From JL08 sp039969355 (GTDB lineage Bacteria; Pseudomonadota; Alphaproteobacteria; Rhodobacterales; Rhodobacteraceae): 64,000 nt of DNA. How positions within the stretch are numbered: position 1 is the first letter of the stretch; every line of letters begins with the position of its first letter. Below are positions 44,484 to 53,422 of the stretch, in pieces. A program made the translations under genes and the position numbers. The stretch spans positions 124,001 through 188,000 of the forward strand of contig JBDVOA010000001.1 in assembly GCA_039969355.1 (NCBI GenBank). Direction: 5' to 3'. The notes beneath the pieces were generated by a model, which did not search any database, was not told where the DNA came from, and saw nothing but the letters and a program-made list of their open reading frames with translations.

Positions 44484-45529
44484 GTCATGTCCTCCTTGCG
44501 CCGATTGCGCAGCAAAATATCTTCCGCCTCACGATTGCCCATGAAACCATCGGGCTTGAATGCCATCACCACGACGATGACCACGCCGAGAAGTAGCCCC
44601 GACAACCCCAGCATCTGCGGAAACTTGACCCCCAGTACCGTCGGGCCGGTTTCCATCACCCTTACTATTTCTAGGCCAAGCGAAATCATCAACGTCCCGA
44701 TCACAGCACCCGTCACACTGCGCAGGCCACCAAGGATCAGCATGGCCACCGTCAAAAACACATAGTTAAAATAGAAAGGCCGCGCAGAAATCGTCCCGAG
44801 GTAAAAGGCATAGGCAATGCCCGCCGCGGCGAAGAAAAAAGTGGACACGACCCACGCAATCAACCGTGTCCGGCGCACATCCACTCCCATCGCCATCGCG
44901 CCAATCTCATCATCTGCAACGGCCCGCAAATTGAGGCCGAAGCGGCTTTCTCGAAAAAGCCGCGCCGCAATTATCGCGAGGATCACCAGAAACGTGATGT
45001 GACCAAGCCCGAAGACCCTGGGAATTCCGAAGAATGCCTGATTGCCTTTGAAGATGTCAGTGCGGTGCAAGAATATCGAATGAACGATCACCAAAATGGC
45101 AATCGACACGATTGTGATCGATACGCCCGTCAAACGCGACATAAATAACCCCGTGAGCCAACCGATCACACCAGTGATCGCGAGAGCCGTCAGCGCCGCG
45201 GAAATTGGGTGAAGTTCAAAGGCGTTGATCCCCCAGGGCGCATCGGGCAAGGAAATCGCTTTCATCGCCGCAGGTGTGACGCAGATGGCCGCGACATAGG
45301 CTGCAATCCCCATGAACGCAGCATGACTGAACGTGGCGTAGTTGCCGTTTCCCATGAATATCTGAAGGCCGATCACTACGATGACATTTACGAAGGCCGC
45401 ATAGAGAATGCGAGCCTGATAGCTTTCGCCCCACAAGGCGTAGGAACCAACGATCATTAGGATCAGAAGGGAAAGCAAAGCCGCACCGATGAGGCCACGA
45501 CGCTGGCTCCTGTTGAGAATTCCACCCAT
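44480..45529 (-). CDS. Branched-chain-type ABC permease (LivM-like)
   Basis: 349 residues with about nine to ten transmembrane segments and the LivM signature FGLNLRAVADDEIGAMAMGV (the cytoplasmic coupling loop), followed by GTISARPFYFNYVFLTVAML. It pairs with the LivH-like permease. Start and stop overlap the neighbours by one and four bases. Urea, amides and short peptides are imported by related systems, so leucine-type amino acids are not a given. Confidence 0.92.
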   Translation of the reverse strand: MGGILNRSQRRGLIGAALLSLLILMIVGSYALWGESYQARILYAAFVNVIVVIGLQIFMGNGNYATFSHAAFMGIAAYVAAICVTPAAMKAISLPDAPWGINAFELHPISAALTALAITGVIGWLTGLFMSRLTGVSITIVSIAILVIVHSIFLHRTDIFKGNQAFFGIPRVFGLGHITFLVILAIIAARLFRESRFGLNLRAVADDEIGAMAMGVDVRRTRLIAWVVSTFFFAAAGIAYAFYLGTISARPFYFNYVFLTVAMLILGGLRSVTGAVIGTLMISLGLEIVRVMETGPTVLGVKFPQMLGLSGLLLGVVIVVVMAFKPDGFMGNREAEDILLRNRRKEDMT

Positions 45530-46425
45530 CAGACCTTGTCGCCTTTCTCGGTCGTCGGGGTCAGGATCCCGTCGGGCCGCCAGAACAGCAGAAGCGCTAC
45601 CACAAGAAACACCGCTGCCTGAGCCAGCCCACCGGCGCTCTGTGGCAATAGCACAAGCACCCCGACCTCAAGAAACCCGAGGATAAATCCGCCAAGCACC
45701 GCGCCGGGAAGGCTTCCAAAGCCGCCCAATACGCAGGCGATAAATGCGGTCAGGACAGGGTCAAAGCCCATGTGAGGTGTCACGCTTCCTCGTCGTGCCA
45801 TGATAAAGATGCACGCCAAGCCGGCCAGTAGCCCGGAAATCGCAAAGGCTGTGGCGACGACCCGGTTTGCACGGATTCCGCAAAGACGCACCATCAGGAA
45901 ATCCCGAGACGCTGCCCGCATCGCAATGCCGAGGTTGGACCGTTTCAAGAACAGGCCCAAGCCGATGATGGCCAGCACGGTCGCAAGCGTTTCGTAGACT
46001 TGCAGCGACGAAACCTGAATCGGACCGACATTAAAGGTCTTGGCCAGGAAGATAAACTGCTGTGCTGGGATCGGACGCGGTGAGCCGAGTAGCAAGTAGA
46101 GGTTTTGCAGAATGATCGAGACGCCAAAGGCCGTCAACAGCCCGGTCGTGATATTGGCATTCCGGACAGTTCGAAACGCCACCCGCTCGAGCGCCACGGA
46201 TATCGCGACACAGGCGATCAGGACAAAGGCCATAAGGAAAATCGGGCTGGCCGTCATGACCGTGCCGATGACCGCCAGAGAATAGCCACCAAATGCAATC
46301 ACTTCTCCATGCGCGAAATTCACCAACCCCATGATCGAAAAAACAATGGCCAATCCTAGCGCGATGAGCGCGTATTCGGCACCGAAGCTAAGCGCGTTGA
46401 GTAATTGTTGAGCCGCATAATCCAT
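45529..46425 (-). CDS. Branched-chain-type ABC permease (LivH-like)
   Basis: 298 residues, about eight transmembrane helices. The first segment LNALSFGAEYALIALGLAIV and FSIMGLVNFAHGEVIAFGGY is the LivH hallmark, and the coupling loop is NLGIAMRAASRDFLMVRLCG. It forms the translocation path with the LivM-like subunit. One-base overlaps (TGATG type) on both sides show strict co-translation with the ATPase and the second permease. Confidence 0.92.
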   Translation of the reverse strand: MDYAAQQLLNALSFGAEYALIALGLAIVFSIMGLVNFAHGEVIAFGGYSLAVIGTVMTASPIFLMAFVLIACVAISVALERVAFRTVRNANITTGLLTAFGVSIILQNLYLLLGSPRPIPAQQFIFLAKTFNVGPIQVSSLQVYETLATVLAIIGLGLFLKRSNLGIAMRAASRDFLMVRLCGIRANRVVATAFAISGLLAGLACIFIMARRGSVTPHMGFDPVLTAFIACVLGGFGSLPGAVLGGFILGFLEVGVLVLLPQSAGGLAQAAVFLVVALLLFWRPDGILTPTTEKGDKV

Positions 46426-47132
46426 CAGCCGTGCACTCCGGTCAGTTCGTTCATAAGATCGGACCCGTCACCGAAGTCCGCGCCGTCCCCCTCCCGGGTG
46501 ATGACTCCGTTTGCCAGCACGTAGATATGATCCGACACTTTGATCGCCGCGCCCACATTCTGCTCGACCAGCAGGATCGTCATGCCGGATCTACGTAGAT
46601 CCTCGATCAGGTCGAATATCTGGGCGATGATCTTCGGAGCCAGACCCAGCGAAGGCTCGTCCAGCAGCAGAATCTTCGGATTGCCAAGGAGCGAGCGCGC
46701 GATGGTAAGCATCTGTTGTTCGCCACCTGAAAGCGTGCCTGCGCTTTGGTGGCGACGCTCGCCGAGGATCGGAAAGCGACTTAGCCACTCTTCCGTTTCG
46801 CGCTCCACCGCGTCACGGTCTTTCCGGGTAGCAGCGCCCATTGAAAGGTTCTCCAGAACCGAGAGATTTGAAAAGATCCTCCGCCCCTCCGGGGCGAGGG
46901 ATATGCCAGCTCGAAACCGGTCCTCCACAATCATTTCCGCCAGATCCTGGCCATCGAGGGTAATACGTCCGCTATACTGCGCCGTTCCGGCGACGGCCGC
47001 CAAGGTCGAGCTTTTGCCGGCGCCATTTGGCCCCAGAAGCGCGACACAGCCCCCTTGCCCGACCGTAAGGTCGATGCCATGAACCGCCTCGATCGGGCCA
47101 TAATTTACTCGTAGCCCGGAAATTTCAAGCAT
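46425..47132 (-). CDS. Branched-chain-type ABC ATPase (LivF-like)
   Basis: 235 residues. Walker A is LLGPNGAGKSS, the Q-loop region is ISLAPEGRRIFSNLSVLENL, the signature is LSGGEQQMLTIARSLL, and Walker B is ILLLDEPSLGLAP. The APEGR segment is typical of LivF. It works with the LivG-like ATPase encoded upstream beyond the binding protein. It has an ATG start with a 68-base gap to the binding-protein stop. Confidence 0.93.
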   Translation of the reverse strand: MLEISGLRVNYGPIEAVHGIDLTVGQGGCVALLGPNGAGKSSTLAAVAGTAQYSGRITLDGQDLAEMIVEDRFRAGISLAPEGRRIFSNLSVLENLSMGAATRKDRDAVERETEEWLSRFPILGERRHQSAGTLSGGEQQMLTIARSLLGNPKILLLDEPSLGLAPKIIAQIFDLIEDLRRSGMTILLVEQNVGAAIKVSDHIYVLANGVITREGDGADFGDGSDLMNELTGVHG

Positions 47133-47200
47133 CTGATCCCTCCAGTTGGTTGGATGCGCACCGCCTTCGAGGCAGGGCGCACACGTTTTTAAGTGTCAGA

Positions 47201-48367
47201 TCACGGCCATTCAGGCACGTTGTTAGGCGCTTTGAGGCTGAGCAAAACACGCTCACCGTTTTTAAAGCCGATCACAGGAATCTCGCGCAGTGCGTAGCTA
47301 GTTGTGTCCTTGAACGAGATTGAATCCACGCTCATCACCGGGATGCTGTCGGCGGCACGGATCGCATCGCGCACAGCGGCCGGATCAGTCGTTCCGGCGG
47401 CCTCTACGCCATAGGCGACGATCTGGACCGTGTCGGCCCCTAGTGCCGGAAACAGGCCGTTAACCGGCATGTCAATTTCGGCGCAGGCCTGTTGGAATTC
47501 GTCGATCTTCGAGCCGCCTTGGCTGGGTGCCAGCGTGCCGAAGAACACACGATCAAGGAGCGAGGCGTCCTCTTGAGCCAGCGCATCGAGCGAGGGATCG
47601 TCAAAGCCGTCGGACCCAACGACCCAGGCATCAAGGCCGGCGGCCCGCATTTGGCGGATCAGGACTGCGATGTCTGGAACGCCCCAGGAAATATAGACAG
47701 CGTCCGGTGCAGGATCGAGCGCGCGCAACTCAGCAATCTGCGGGCTCCAATCGGTTGTGCCGCCAGTGTAGTTGAGCGAGGTCTGAACCGTTCCGCCGCC
47801 CGCTTCAATCACCTCGCCGAACCAAACTGGCGTTGCTGCTGACCAGGAACCGCCTTCATCAGAGGTGAAGAGAACTACATTCCGGACACCCTGCAAAAGC
47901 GCCCAATCGGCCGCCGCCGCGGCCGTGTAAGGATCGGGCGAAACGTTGGTGAGGAAATTGTCAACGATGCCAGTATGCATCTCGACTTGAGTCGACTGGG
48001 CCTGAACGATGGAAACGCCCTGGCCGCCCGCGATTTGTGCTACCGGGATCATCGTGTCGGAAAACGGGATCGTGCCAATCGCCGTCAGGCCTTCTCCGAG
48101 GAACCGTTCGACTGCCGAAATCGCGGCCTGACTATCGGATCCAACATCCTGAACCAGTAACTCGATCTGACGCCCGCCTACCCCGCCGTCAGCATTGATC
48201 ATTGCCGCCATGCATTCGGCGCCGTCAACCTCGTTATAGGGGGCAAAATCGCCGGTCAGCGGCACAGCGAATGCGATCTTGATGACATCATCCTGCGCGA
48301 GGGCAGGAAGTGCCACCAAAGTAGAAGTTATCGCCGCCAGCGCGAAACGTTTTTTGGGATAGTCCAT
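47201..48367 (-). CDS. Branched-chain-type ABC substrate-binding protein (LivK-like)
   Basis: 388 residues with a signal peptide (KKRFALAAITSTLVALPALA) and a type I periplasmic-binding fold: IKIAFAVPLTGDFAPYNEVD, GAECMAAMINADGGVGGRQIE, and LGADTVQIVAYGVEAAGTTD. The family binds amino acids, urea, amides or aromatic acids. The operon with formamidase and a glutamine-synthetase-like ligase favours a nitrogenous ligand. It lies between the two ATPase genes, 12 bases after LivG, which is an unusual order for a liv operon. Confidence 0.92.
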   Translation of the reverse strand: MDYPKKRFALAAITSTLVALPALAQDDVIKIAFAVPLTGDFAPYNEVDGAECMAAMINADGGVGGRQIELLVQDVGSDSQAAISAVERFLGEGLTAIGTIPFSDTMIPVAQIAGGQGVSIVQAQSTQVEMHTGIVDNFLTNVSPDPYTAAAAADWALLQGVRNVVLFTSDEGGSWSAATPVWFGEVIEAGGGTVQTSLNYTGGTTDWSPQIAELRALDPAPDAVYISWGVPDIAVLIRQMRAAGLDAWVVGSDGFDDPSLDALAQEDASLLDRVFFGTLAPSQGGSKIDEFQQACAEIDMPVNGLFPALGADTVQIVAYGVEAAGTTDPAAVRDAIRAADSIPVMSVDSISFKDTTSYALREIPVIGFKNGERVLLSLKAPNNVPEWP

Positions 48368-48379
48368 TTTTCTCTCCTG

Positions 48380-49093
48380 TCAGTTGATTTCGCCGTGCCC
48401 CAGATAGGCACGGATGACCTCGTCGTTCTTGGTGACGTCGCGGGGCAGACCGGAGGCCACAAGCCTACCCATATTCATGACTGTCAGCATTTCTGATGCA
48501 GACATGATGAATTTCAGATCATGATCGATCAAAAGAATCGAACAGCGGTGGCGTTCGCGCAACCACGACAGATTAACGAACAACTCTTCGGTTTCTTCTG
48601 CATTCATTCCGGCTGCGGGTTCGTCCAGCATTAATAGCTTTGGGCGCAAAGACAGAGCTCGGATGATCTCGAGCCGCCGCATATGGCCGTAAGGCAGGGA
48701 ATCCGGTGTCTGATCAAGGACTCCGCGCAATCCAAACTTGTCAATCGCATCGTCGATCAGGCGTTTATCGGATCGATCTCGTGCATGCCCTTCGGCAACT
48801 TCGATATTGCGCCCTGCCGTCAGATTTCGAAACAGGCGAAGGTTCTGAAATGTGCGCGCGGCACCCTTTCGGGCCCGGGTTTCCGGCGGCAGATGGTGGA
48901 TGTCCTCCCCGTCTAGCGTGATCCGACCGCCACTGAGCGTAAGAAACCCCGAGATCAGGTTGATCATCGTTGTCTTTCCCGCGCCGTTGGGTCCGATCAA
49001 CCCGTGGATTTCATCTGTGGCCACAGTGAATGAAACGTCGTCAACAGCCTGAACGCCACCGAAATGTTTAGAAGCATTTTCGACCGCGAGCAT
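48380..49093 (-). CDS. Branched-chain-type ABC ATPase (LivG-like)
   Basis: About 237 residues. HGLIGPNGAGKTTMINLISG (Walker A), TFQNLRLFRNLTAGRNIEVA (Q-loop), LPYGHMRRLEIIRALSL (a degenerate signature, as is usual in LivG) and LLMLDEPAAGMNAEETEEL (Walker B). The C-terminal VIRAYLGHGE motif is also characteristic. The ATG at MLAVENASKHFGG overlaps the stop of the ligase gene by one base, which rejects the frame 38 codons longer. Confidence 0.92.
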   Translation of the reverse strand: MLAVENASKHFGGVQAVDDVSFTVATDEIHGLIGPNGAGKTTMINLISGFLTLSGGRITLDGEDIHHLPPETRARKGAARTFQNLRLFRNLTAGRNIEVAEGHARDRSDKRLIDDAIDKFGLRGVLDQTPDSLPYGHMRRLEIIRALSLRPKLLMLDEPAAGMNAEETEELFVNLSWLRERHRCSILLIDHDLKFIMSASEMLTVMNMGRLVASGLPRDVTKNDEVIRAYLGHGEIN

Positions 49094-50415
49094 CAATAGG
49101 CCTCGCCGTAACGGGCGCATTTTGCATTGTCGTCCATCCCATCCAAACAGGCCATCTCGCCACGTTTGTGGGCACAATAAACTGATTTGAATTCGGGTCC
49201 GAACCAACGGCTTGTGGTTTCTGACGCTTCAAAGACCTCGAGCGCGGAACCAAGGTTTTGTGGCAGCCGCGTCAGCCCAGCCTTTGTCAGCCGCTCCGAC
49301 GACCACAGGCTAACATCATCCTGCGTCACCGCAGGCGGTTCAATCTTACCGCGTATTCCCTCAACGCCCGCAAAGATGATCGCGGCCAGGGCCAGATGCG
49401 GGCTAGCAGCCGCGTCACAGGCCCGTACCTCGAAATTGAACCGACGTGCCATCTCTGCATCTGAATCGCCAGTAACCGGACATATCCGTACAGCGGCTTC
49501 GCGATCACGGTAGCCAAGATTATTATAGGCCGCCGACCAGCGATGCGGCGTCAACCGCAAATAGCTCACATCCGACGGCGCAAGGATCGCGATGATCTGA
49601 TCGAGATGAGCGAGAATTCCGCCAATGAAATGTCGGGCGGCATCGCTCAGGCCATGTTCGTCTTTGGCGTTCCACGTCGCGGGCGCGCCGGCCTTATCGC
49701 GAAAGCTAAGGTGCACATGCACACCGTTGCCAACGTTCGTGGGATCAAGGATCGGTGCGAAGCTGGCACGGAGCCCATGCATCTCTGCAGCCTCCGACGT
49801 CAACATCCGCAAGATGGCTGCGTCATCAGCAATCCTAACCCCAGTGGCCGGGGCATTTGTCACTTCGTATTGGGTCGGCCCATATTCCTTCATGAAGGTA
49901 TCCGGGCGCACGCCTGCCTGCCGCATCATAGCGATCAACGTCTCCGCCATATCCTGACCGGTCCGAAACCCACGGAAGGAATAGGCATCGCCATCGCGCG
50001 CTGCGAAGTTTGTGAGCTTGAATTCATGCTCAAACGCACCGTAGAGGATAAGACCGGCTACGGCATCGAGTTCAGCAAGCGCGCGCTTTAGAATGGACCG
50101 TGTGCAGAGTTCCCATGGCGCGCCTTCCAACCCGCCGATATCACCTAGCGAGAAATCAAGCGCTGGTCTGTTGCCCTTAGCCGGCAACTGGAACCGCGTT
50201 TCCGCGTCCGGAACGAGTATGAGATCGCCCAACGCGCCATAAGGCGATTCCGCCAAAACTTCAAAACAGGTGATCTGCACGTTTGTCGGCGTCCATCCCA
50301 CTCCCTGAACCAAGCGAGATGCCCATTCAGACGTGGGAAACGCTTTTCCACGCAAAATCCCGGCAAGATCCGTCGTGCCGACAAAAGCCAGCGGTTCGTT
50401 CAGTATGTCGCTCAA
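49093..50415 (-). CDS. Glutamine-synthetase-family ligase
   Basis: 440 residues of the GlnA type III-like gamma-glutamyl ligase group. Conserved catalytic parts: KEYGPTQYEVTNAPATG (metal-binding Glu), LDPTNVGNGVHVHLSFRDK (ATP/metal His), and RLTPHRWSAAYNNLGYRDRE (glutamate and phosphate Arg). These enzymes attach amines to the gamma-carboxyl of glutamate, or hydrolyse ATP with related acids. The start is a TTG overlapping the regulator stop (TTGA), supported by GGAG eight bases upstream. With amidases nearby it may conjugate an amine or recapture ammonia. True GlnA is less likely because the regulatory adenylylation loop is not evident. Confidence 0.85.
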   Translation of the reverse strand: MSDILNEPLAFVGTTDLAGILRGKAFPTSEWASRLVQGVGWTPTNVQITCFEVLAESPYGALGDLILVPDAETRFQLPAKGNRPALDFSLGDIGGLEGAPWELCTRSILKRALAELDAVAGLILYGAFEHEFKLTNFAARDGDAYSFRGFRTGQDMAETLIAMMRQAGVRPDTFMKEYGPTQYEVTNAPATGVRIADDAAILRMLTSEAAEMHGLRASFAPILDPTNVGNGVHVHLSFRDKAGAPATWNAKDEHGLSDAARHFIGGILAHLDQIIAILAPSDVSYLRLTPHRWSAAYNNLGYRDREAAVRICPVTGDSDAEMARRFNFEVRACDAAASPHLALAAIIFAGVEGIRGKIEPPAVTQDDVSLWSSERLTKAGLTRLPQNLGSALEVFEASETTSRWFGPEFKSVYCAHKRGEMACLDGMDDNAKCARYGEAY

Positions 50416-51284
50416 GATTTGGTCTCCGTTTCGGCCGACATCCGAAGGCGATCCCAGGCCTCGATCCGATTTTTTGTGCGATCCCAGTCCTTCTCGGCCA
50501 GCGGCACCAGCAGCGCTTCAATGAGGATGAAAGCGGCGGAATAGCTGTCCCACAGTGTTCCGCTGTCTGTCGGAACGCATATCAGTTCCCGTGCCCCCTT
50601 GGCCGCCGGGCTAATCCACGTGTCAGTCACCACAATACTTTGCGCTCCACGACCCCGCACCAGCTTTGCGAGCATTGTTAAACGCGGGTCATAGCGCCGG
50701 AAATCGAGGATCAGCACAACATCGCGCGACCGCAGCCGAAGAAGGTATTCCGGCCAGACTTCGCTGTCCTGCGGAATATGATGAACATCACTGCGGATTT
50801 GTTGCAAATGGCGCAGGAAGAACCCAGCGATTGCGTCGCTCATCCGACCACCGATGACAAATATCCGGCGGCGCGGGTCGCTTAGAAGATCGACGATTCT
50901 GTCAAATTGCTCGCGCGGCAGGCGATGGGCCAACTCTTCGGTCAATGCCATAGCACTGCTGAAATATCGCGAGACAAGGTCACCCGATGCTGTTGGCTGA
51001 CTTTGTCTTAATTCGATGGGCGAGGATTGCGCATCGCGCAGTTCTTTGAGCGCATGTTGCTGAAATTCCTGCAAGCCTCGATAACCCATCTTTGCAACAA
51101 ATCGCGAGACTGAGGGCGCCGAGACGTTTGAAATATCTGACAATTCATGGATCGGCCGCAGCGCGGCAAAGGGATAGTCCGCCAGAATGACAGCATGAAG
51201 CTGGCGTTCGCTCCGAGTGAAACCGGCCGATTTCTCTGCCATCACATCCCGGAGACTTTGACCATTATGACTATGCTCCCCCAT
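50412..51284 (-). CDS. MurR/RpiR-family regulator
   Basis: About 290 residues. The N-terminal HTH_6 domain reads FTRSERQLHAVILADYPFAA and SNVSAPSVSRFVAKMGYRG. The C-terminal SIS domain has RRRIFVIGGRMSDAIAGFFL, which normally senses a phosphosugar, although here it may sense a metabolite of the amide pathway. The ATG at MGEHSHNG follows AGGGTG by seven bases. It is the first gene of the operon and is divergent from the amidohydrolase pair, so it can control both directions. Confidence 0.87.
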   Translation of the reverse strand: MGEHSHNGQSLRDVMAEKSAGFTRSERQLHAVILADYPFAALRPIHELSDISNVSAPSVSRFVAKMGYRGLQEFQQHALKELRDAQSSPIELRQSQPTASGDLVSRYFSSAMALTEELAHRLPREQFDRIVDLLSDPRRRIFVIGGRMSDAIAGFFLRHLQQIRSDVHHIPQDSEVWPEYLLRLRSRDVVLILDFRRYDPRLTMLAKLVRGRGAQSIVVTDTWISPAAKGARELICVPTDSGTLWDSYSAAFILIEALLVPLAEKDWDRTKNRIEAWDRLRMSAETETKS

Positions 51285-51340
51285 AGGCTGCACCCTAACG
51301 CGCAAGAAAATTCTATGTCAACTCTTGCATTTTGATCAAT

Positions 51341-51360
51341 ATTGAACCTTTAGTTTCAAT
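51341..51360. promoter_or_regulatory. Inverted repeat ATTGAA-N8-TTCAAT, RpiR operator candidate
   Basis: ATTGAACCTTTAGTTTCAAT lies between the RpiR gene (starting at 51284) and the divergent amidohydrolase (starting at 51372). The six-base arms are exact inverses. RpiR proteins commonly bind TGAA/TTCA half-sites. A second TGATCAAT just before it adds a partial half. Confidence 0.5.
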
Positions 51361-51371
51361 CATGGAACCCT

Positions 51372-52172
51372 GTGAGAAACTCCGATCACTTGGCCGGTTG
51401 CCCAAATTTTGGGCGTATCTTGCCTGAGCGACACAAATTGCTTGACCCTTCGCGCGATCCACCCGCAGTGGAAACGGTCGCCGCGACCTCACGCCCGGAT
51501 ATTTTGCTGGTTTGCGAACATGCGGGAAGAGCCATTCCGAACGCGTTGGGCGATCTTGGGATCGCAGAGCAAGAGATGAATCGGCATATCGCCTATGATA
51601 TCGGTGCCGAATGGGTGGCGCGCGATCTGGCGGCCAGAACAGGTGCCGCTCTGATATTGCAACGTTATTCGCGCCTCGTGATAGACTGCAACCGCCCCCC
51701 TTTGGGCATTCAGTCCATTCCAGAGATTAGCGACGGGACGCCTATCCCGGCCAACAAACGCCTGACGGACGATGAAAAAAATGCACGCGTCTCCGAGATT
51801 TTCCAACCCTATGCCGACGCCGTGAGGGATCTCGTCAGGCAACACAGGCTAACGGCCGCATTTTCGATCCACAGTTTTACTCCGAGCTTCAACGGTCAGC
51901 ATCGACCATGGCATCTGGGATTCTGCGCCCGCGCGGAGCCGACCTTGGGCAATATGGCAAGCCGTCTTGCTAAATACGATCCTGCCCTGACGATTGCCAC
52001 CAACCAACCCTATCAGATCGACGATGAGACAGATTGGTTTATCCCCTTTGTGGCCGAACCGGCCGGACTGCGCCATGCTCTGATAGAGATCCGCAACGAC
52101 CAGATAGCCTACCGGGAAGGCGCATCGCTCTGGGCGACGCACCTATCCCTCATCCTGACGGAGGCCCCATGA
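51372..52172 (+). CDS. N-formylglutamate amidohydrolase family protein
   Basis: About 266 residues with the FGase fold: LLVCEHAGRAIPNALGDLGI (zinc region), IAYDIGAEWVARDLAARTGA, RYSRLVIDCNRPPL, and FSIHSFTPSFNGQHRPWHLG with conserved His. Family members remove formyl or similar groups from N-acyl amino acids, including N-formylglutamate of histidine breakdown. No hut genes are near, so the substrate is probably another N-formyl or amide compound. The start is a GTG. The next gene overlaps its stop as ATGA. Confidence 0.87.
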   Translation: MRNSDHLAGCPNFGRILPERHKLLDPSRDPPAVETVAATSRPDILLVCEHAGRAIPNALGDLGIAEQEMNRHIAYDIGAEWVARDLAARTGAALILQRYSRLVIDCNRPPLGIQSIPEISDGTPIPANKRLTDDEKNARVSEIFQPYADAVRDLVRQHRLTAAFSIHSFTPSFNGQHRPWHLGFCARAEPTLGNMASRLAKYDPALTIATNQPYQIDDETDWFIPFVAEPAGLRHALIEIRNDQIAYREGASLWATHLSLILTEAP

Positions 52173-52807
52173 CCCTGACCCGAAATCTGTCCCTGATCCC
52201 CGAGCAATCCGCGCTCCTGATCATTGATGTCCAGAATTTTTCCACCAAAAGAGAAGGAGGCGAGTTCGGCCATATGTCCGATGACGAGTTCGAAGCGGCT
52301 GCCGGGCCGTTCATGCGTCGCATCTGGTCTGAAACAATCCCGAACATCCGCCGCCTGCAGGATCTCTTTCGGGCGACAGGCGGCGAAGTCATTTTCACTA
52401 ATATCGAAAGTCTTACCAAGGACGGACGTGATAGATCGCTCGACTACAAGATAACCGGGTTCAACGTGCCCAAAGGTTCCCATGACGCGCAAACCGTCGA
52501 CGAGATCGCGCCGATCGACGATGAGATCGTCATCCCCAAAACATCATCATCTGTCTTCATCTCGACCAACATCGATTATGTTTTGCGCAATCTTGGGATA
52601 CGTCAGGTGACGATTGTCGGGTTGGTCACCGACCAATGCGTCGAAAGCGCAATACGAGATGCCTGCGACATGGGATATCTCGTCACGCAGGTGACGGACG
52701 CTTGCATGACTTACACCGAAGAACGTCAGTCTGCGTCGATCAATGCCATCAAGGGCTATTGCCGCCAACTTTCGACAGACGACCTTGTCAGTGAACTGTC
52801 AGCCTAG
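52169..52807 (+). CDS. Isochorismatase-type cysteine hydrolase
   Basis: About 212 residues. The catalytic triad is visible as Asp in LLIIDVQNFS, Lys in IVIPKTSSSVF and Cys in GLVTDQCVESAIRDA. The family includes carbamoylsarcosine amidase, biuret hydrolase, nicotinamidase and ureidoacrylate amidase; the TDQCVES context is common in the amidase branch. GGAGG four bases before the ATG and the ATGA overlap fix the start. Together with the FGase-like enzyme and formamidase across the promoter it gives three C-N hydrolases in one locus. Confidence 0.88.
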   Translation: MTLTRNLSLIPEQSALLIIDVQNFSTKREGGEFGHMSDDEFEAAAGPFMRRIWSETIPNIRRLQDLFRATGGEVIFTNIESLTKDGRDRSLDYKITGFNVPKGSHDAQTVDEIAPIDDEIVIPKTSSSVFISTNIDYVLRNLGIRQVTIVGLVTDQCVESAIRDACDMGYLVTQVTDACMTYTEERQSASINAIKGYCRQLSTDDLVSELSA

Positions 52808-53188
52808 TGCTCCAATTGGAGTTGCCGAATAAATTCGACTCGGTCTCAGTATGACTCCGAATGCAGAACCTTACTGCCCGGCTGGAAAAACCGGCAATGT
52901 CAGTGCCCCGCCAGAATGAGTTGCCACTAGTTTCCTACAAGGGGTGCTGTCAACCACACTCACGTGGCCTTCACAACGATACCCCAAGGCCAAATGTTCG
53001 CGGGATTTCAAAGCTACGCATACGTCCGGTCGACTAAAGATGCTGAAGAAGCGTCATTCATGAATTCGGCAAAAACGGCATGTTTACTGATGATTGCGGC
53101 TACATCCAAAGCGGCCGTATAAACCGAACAACTAAGCTGTTTTGTTCAGTCACCCAAAGCTTGAAGCCGAGCTCAAGAAGCAGAACTT
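52808..53188. other. Intergenic, palindrome after the hydrolase gene
   Basis: CTCCAATTGGAG, a perfect 12-bp palindrome, lies directly after the cysteine hydrolase stop, without a T-run. The rest has no supported gene. Confidence 0.45.
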
Positions 53189-53422
53189 CTAGATCTCGAC
53201 TGCCATTCCGTGGACGAAAACCTTAGTTGCATCAAAATAAGGATCCGCCAAAGCTTTGACTATGCAAAGTGAGACGACAGCATTCGCCCCCAACTCGATG
53301 GCTTGTTCCCGGAGCATCAAAATGGCGTCTGCCTGCTCGGTCGCTTCCATCACAGATACAAGGCCTAACTCTCGTTTTACTGACAAATTTCGCTTTTCTG
53401 TAATCAAGATATTGGTAGCCAT
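53189..53422 (-). CDS. YbjQ-like (DUF74) heavy-metal-binding-fold protein
   Basis: 77 residues from an ATG preceded by GGAGG at eight bases (reading MATNILITEKRN). The C-terminal half ELGANAVVSLCIVKALADP and VFVHGMAVEI matches the end of the YbjQ/DUF74 fold, in which LGANAVV is the most conserved stretch. The frame is open for another 46 codons upstream, but that part has no ribosome site and is not YbjQ-like. Usual family members are about 105 residues, so this one is short at the N-terminus. The function is unknown. Confidence 0.7.
   Translation of the reverse strand: MATNILITEKRNLSVKRELGLVSVMEATEQADAILMLREQAIELGANAVVSLCIVKALADPYFDATKVFVHGMAVEI

Noticed and set aside
51372..52172. Histidine utilisation hutG
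   Set aside because: The family matches, but no other hut gene is in the region and the context is an amide importer and amidases.
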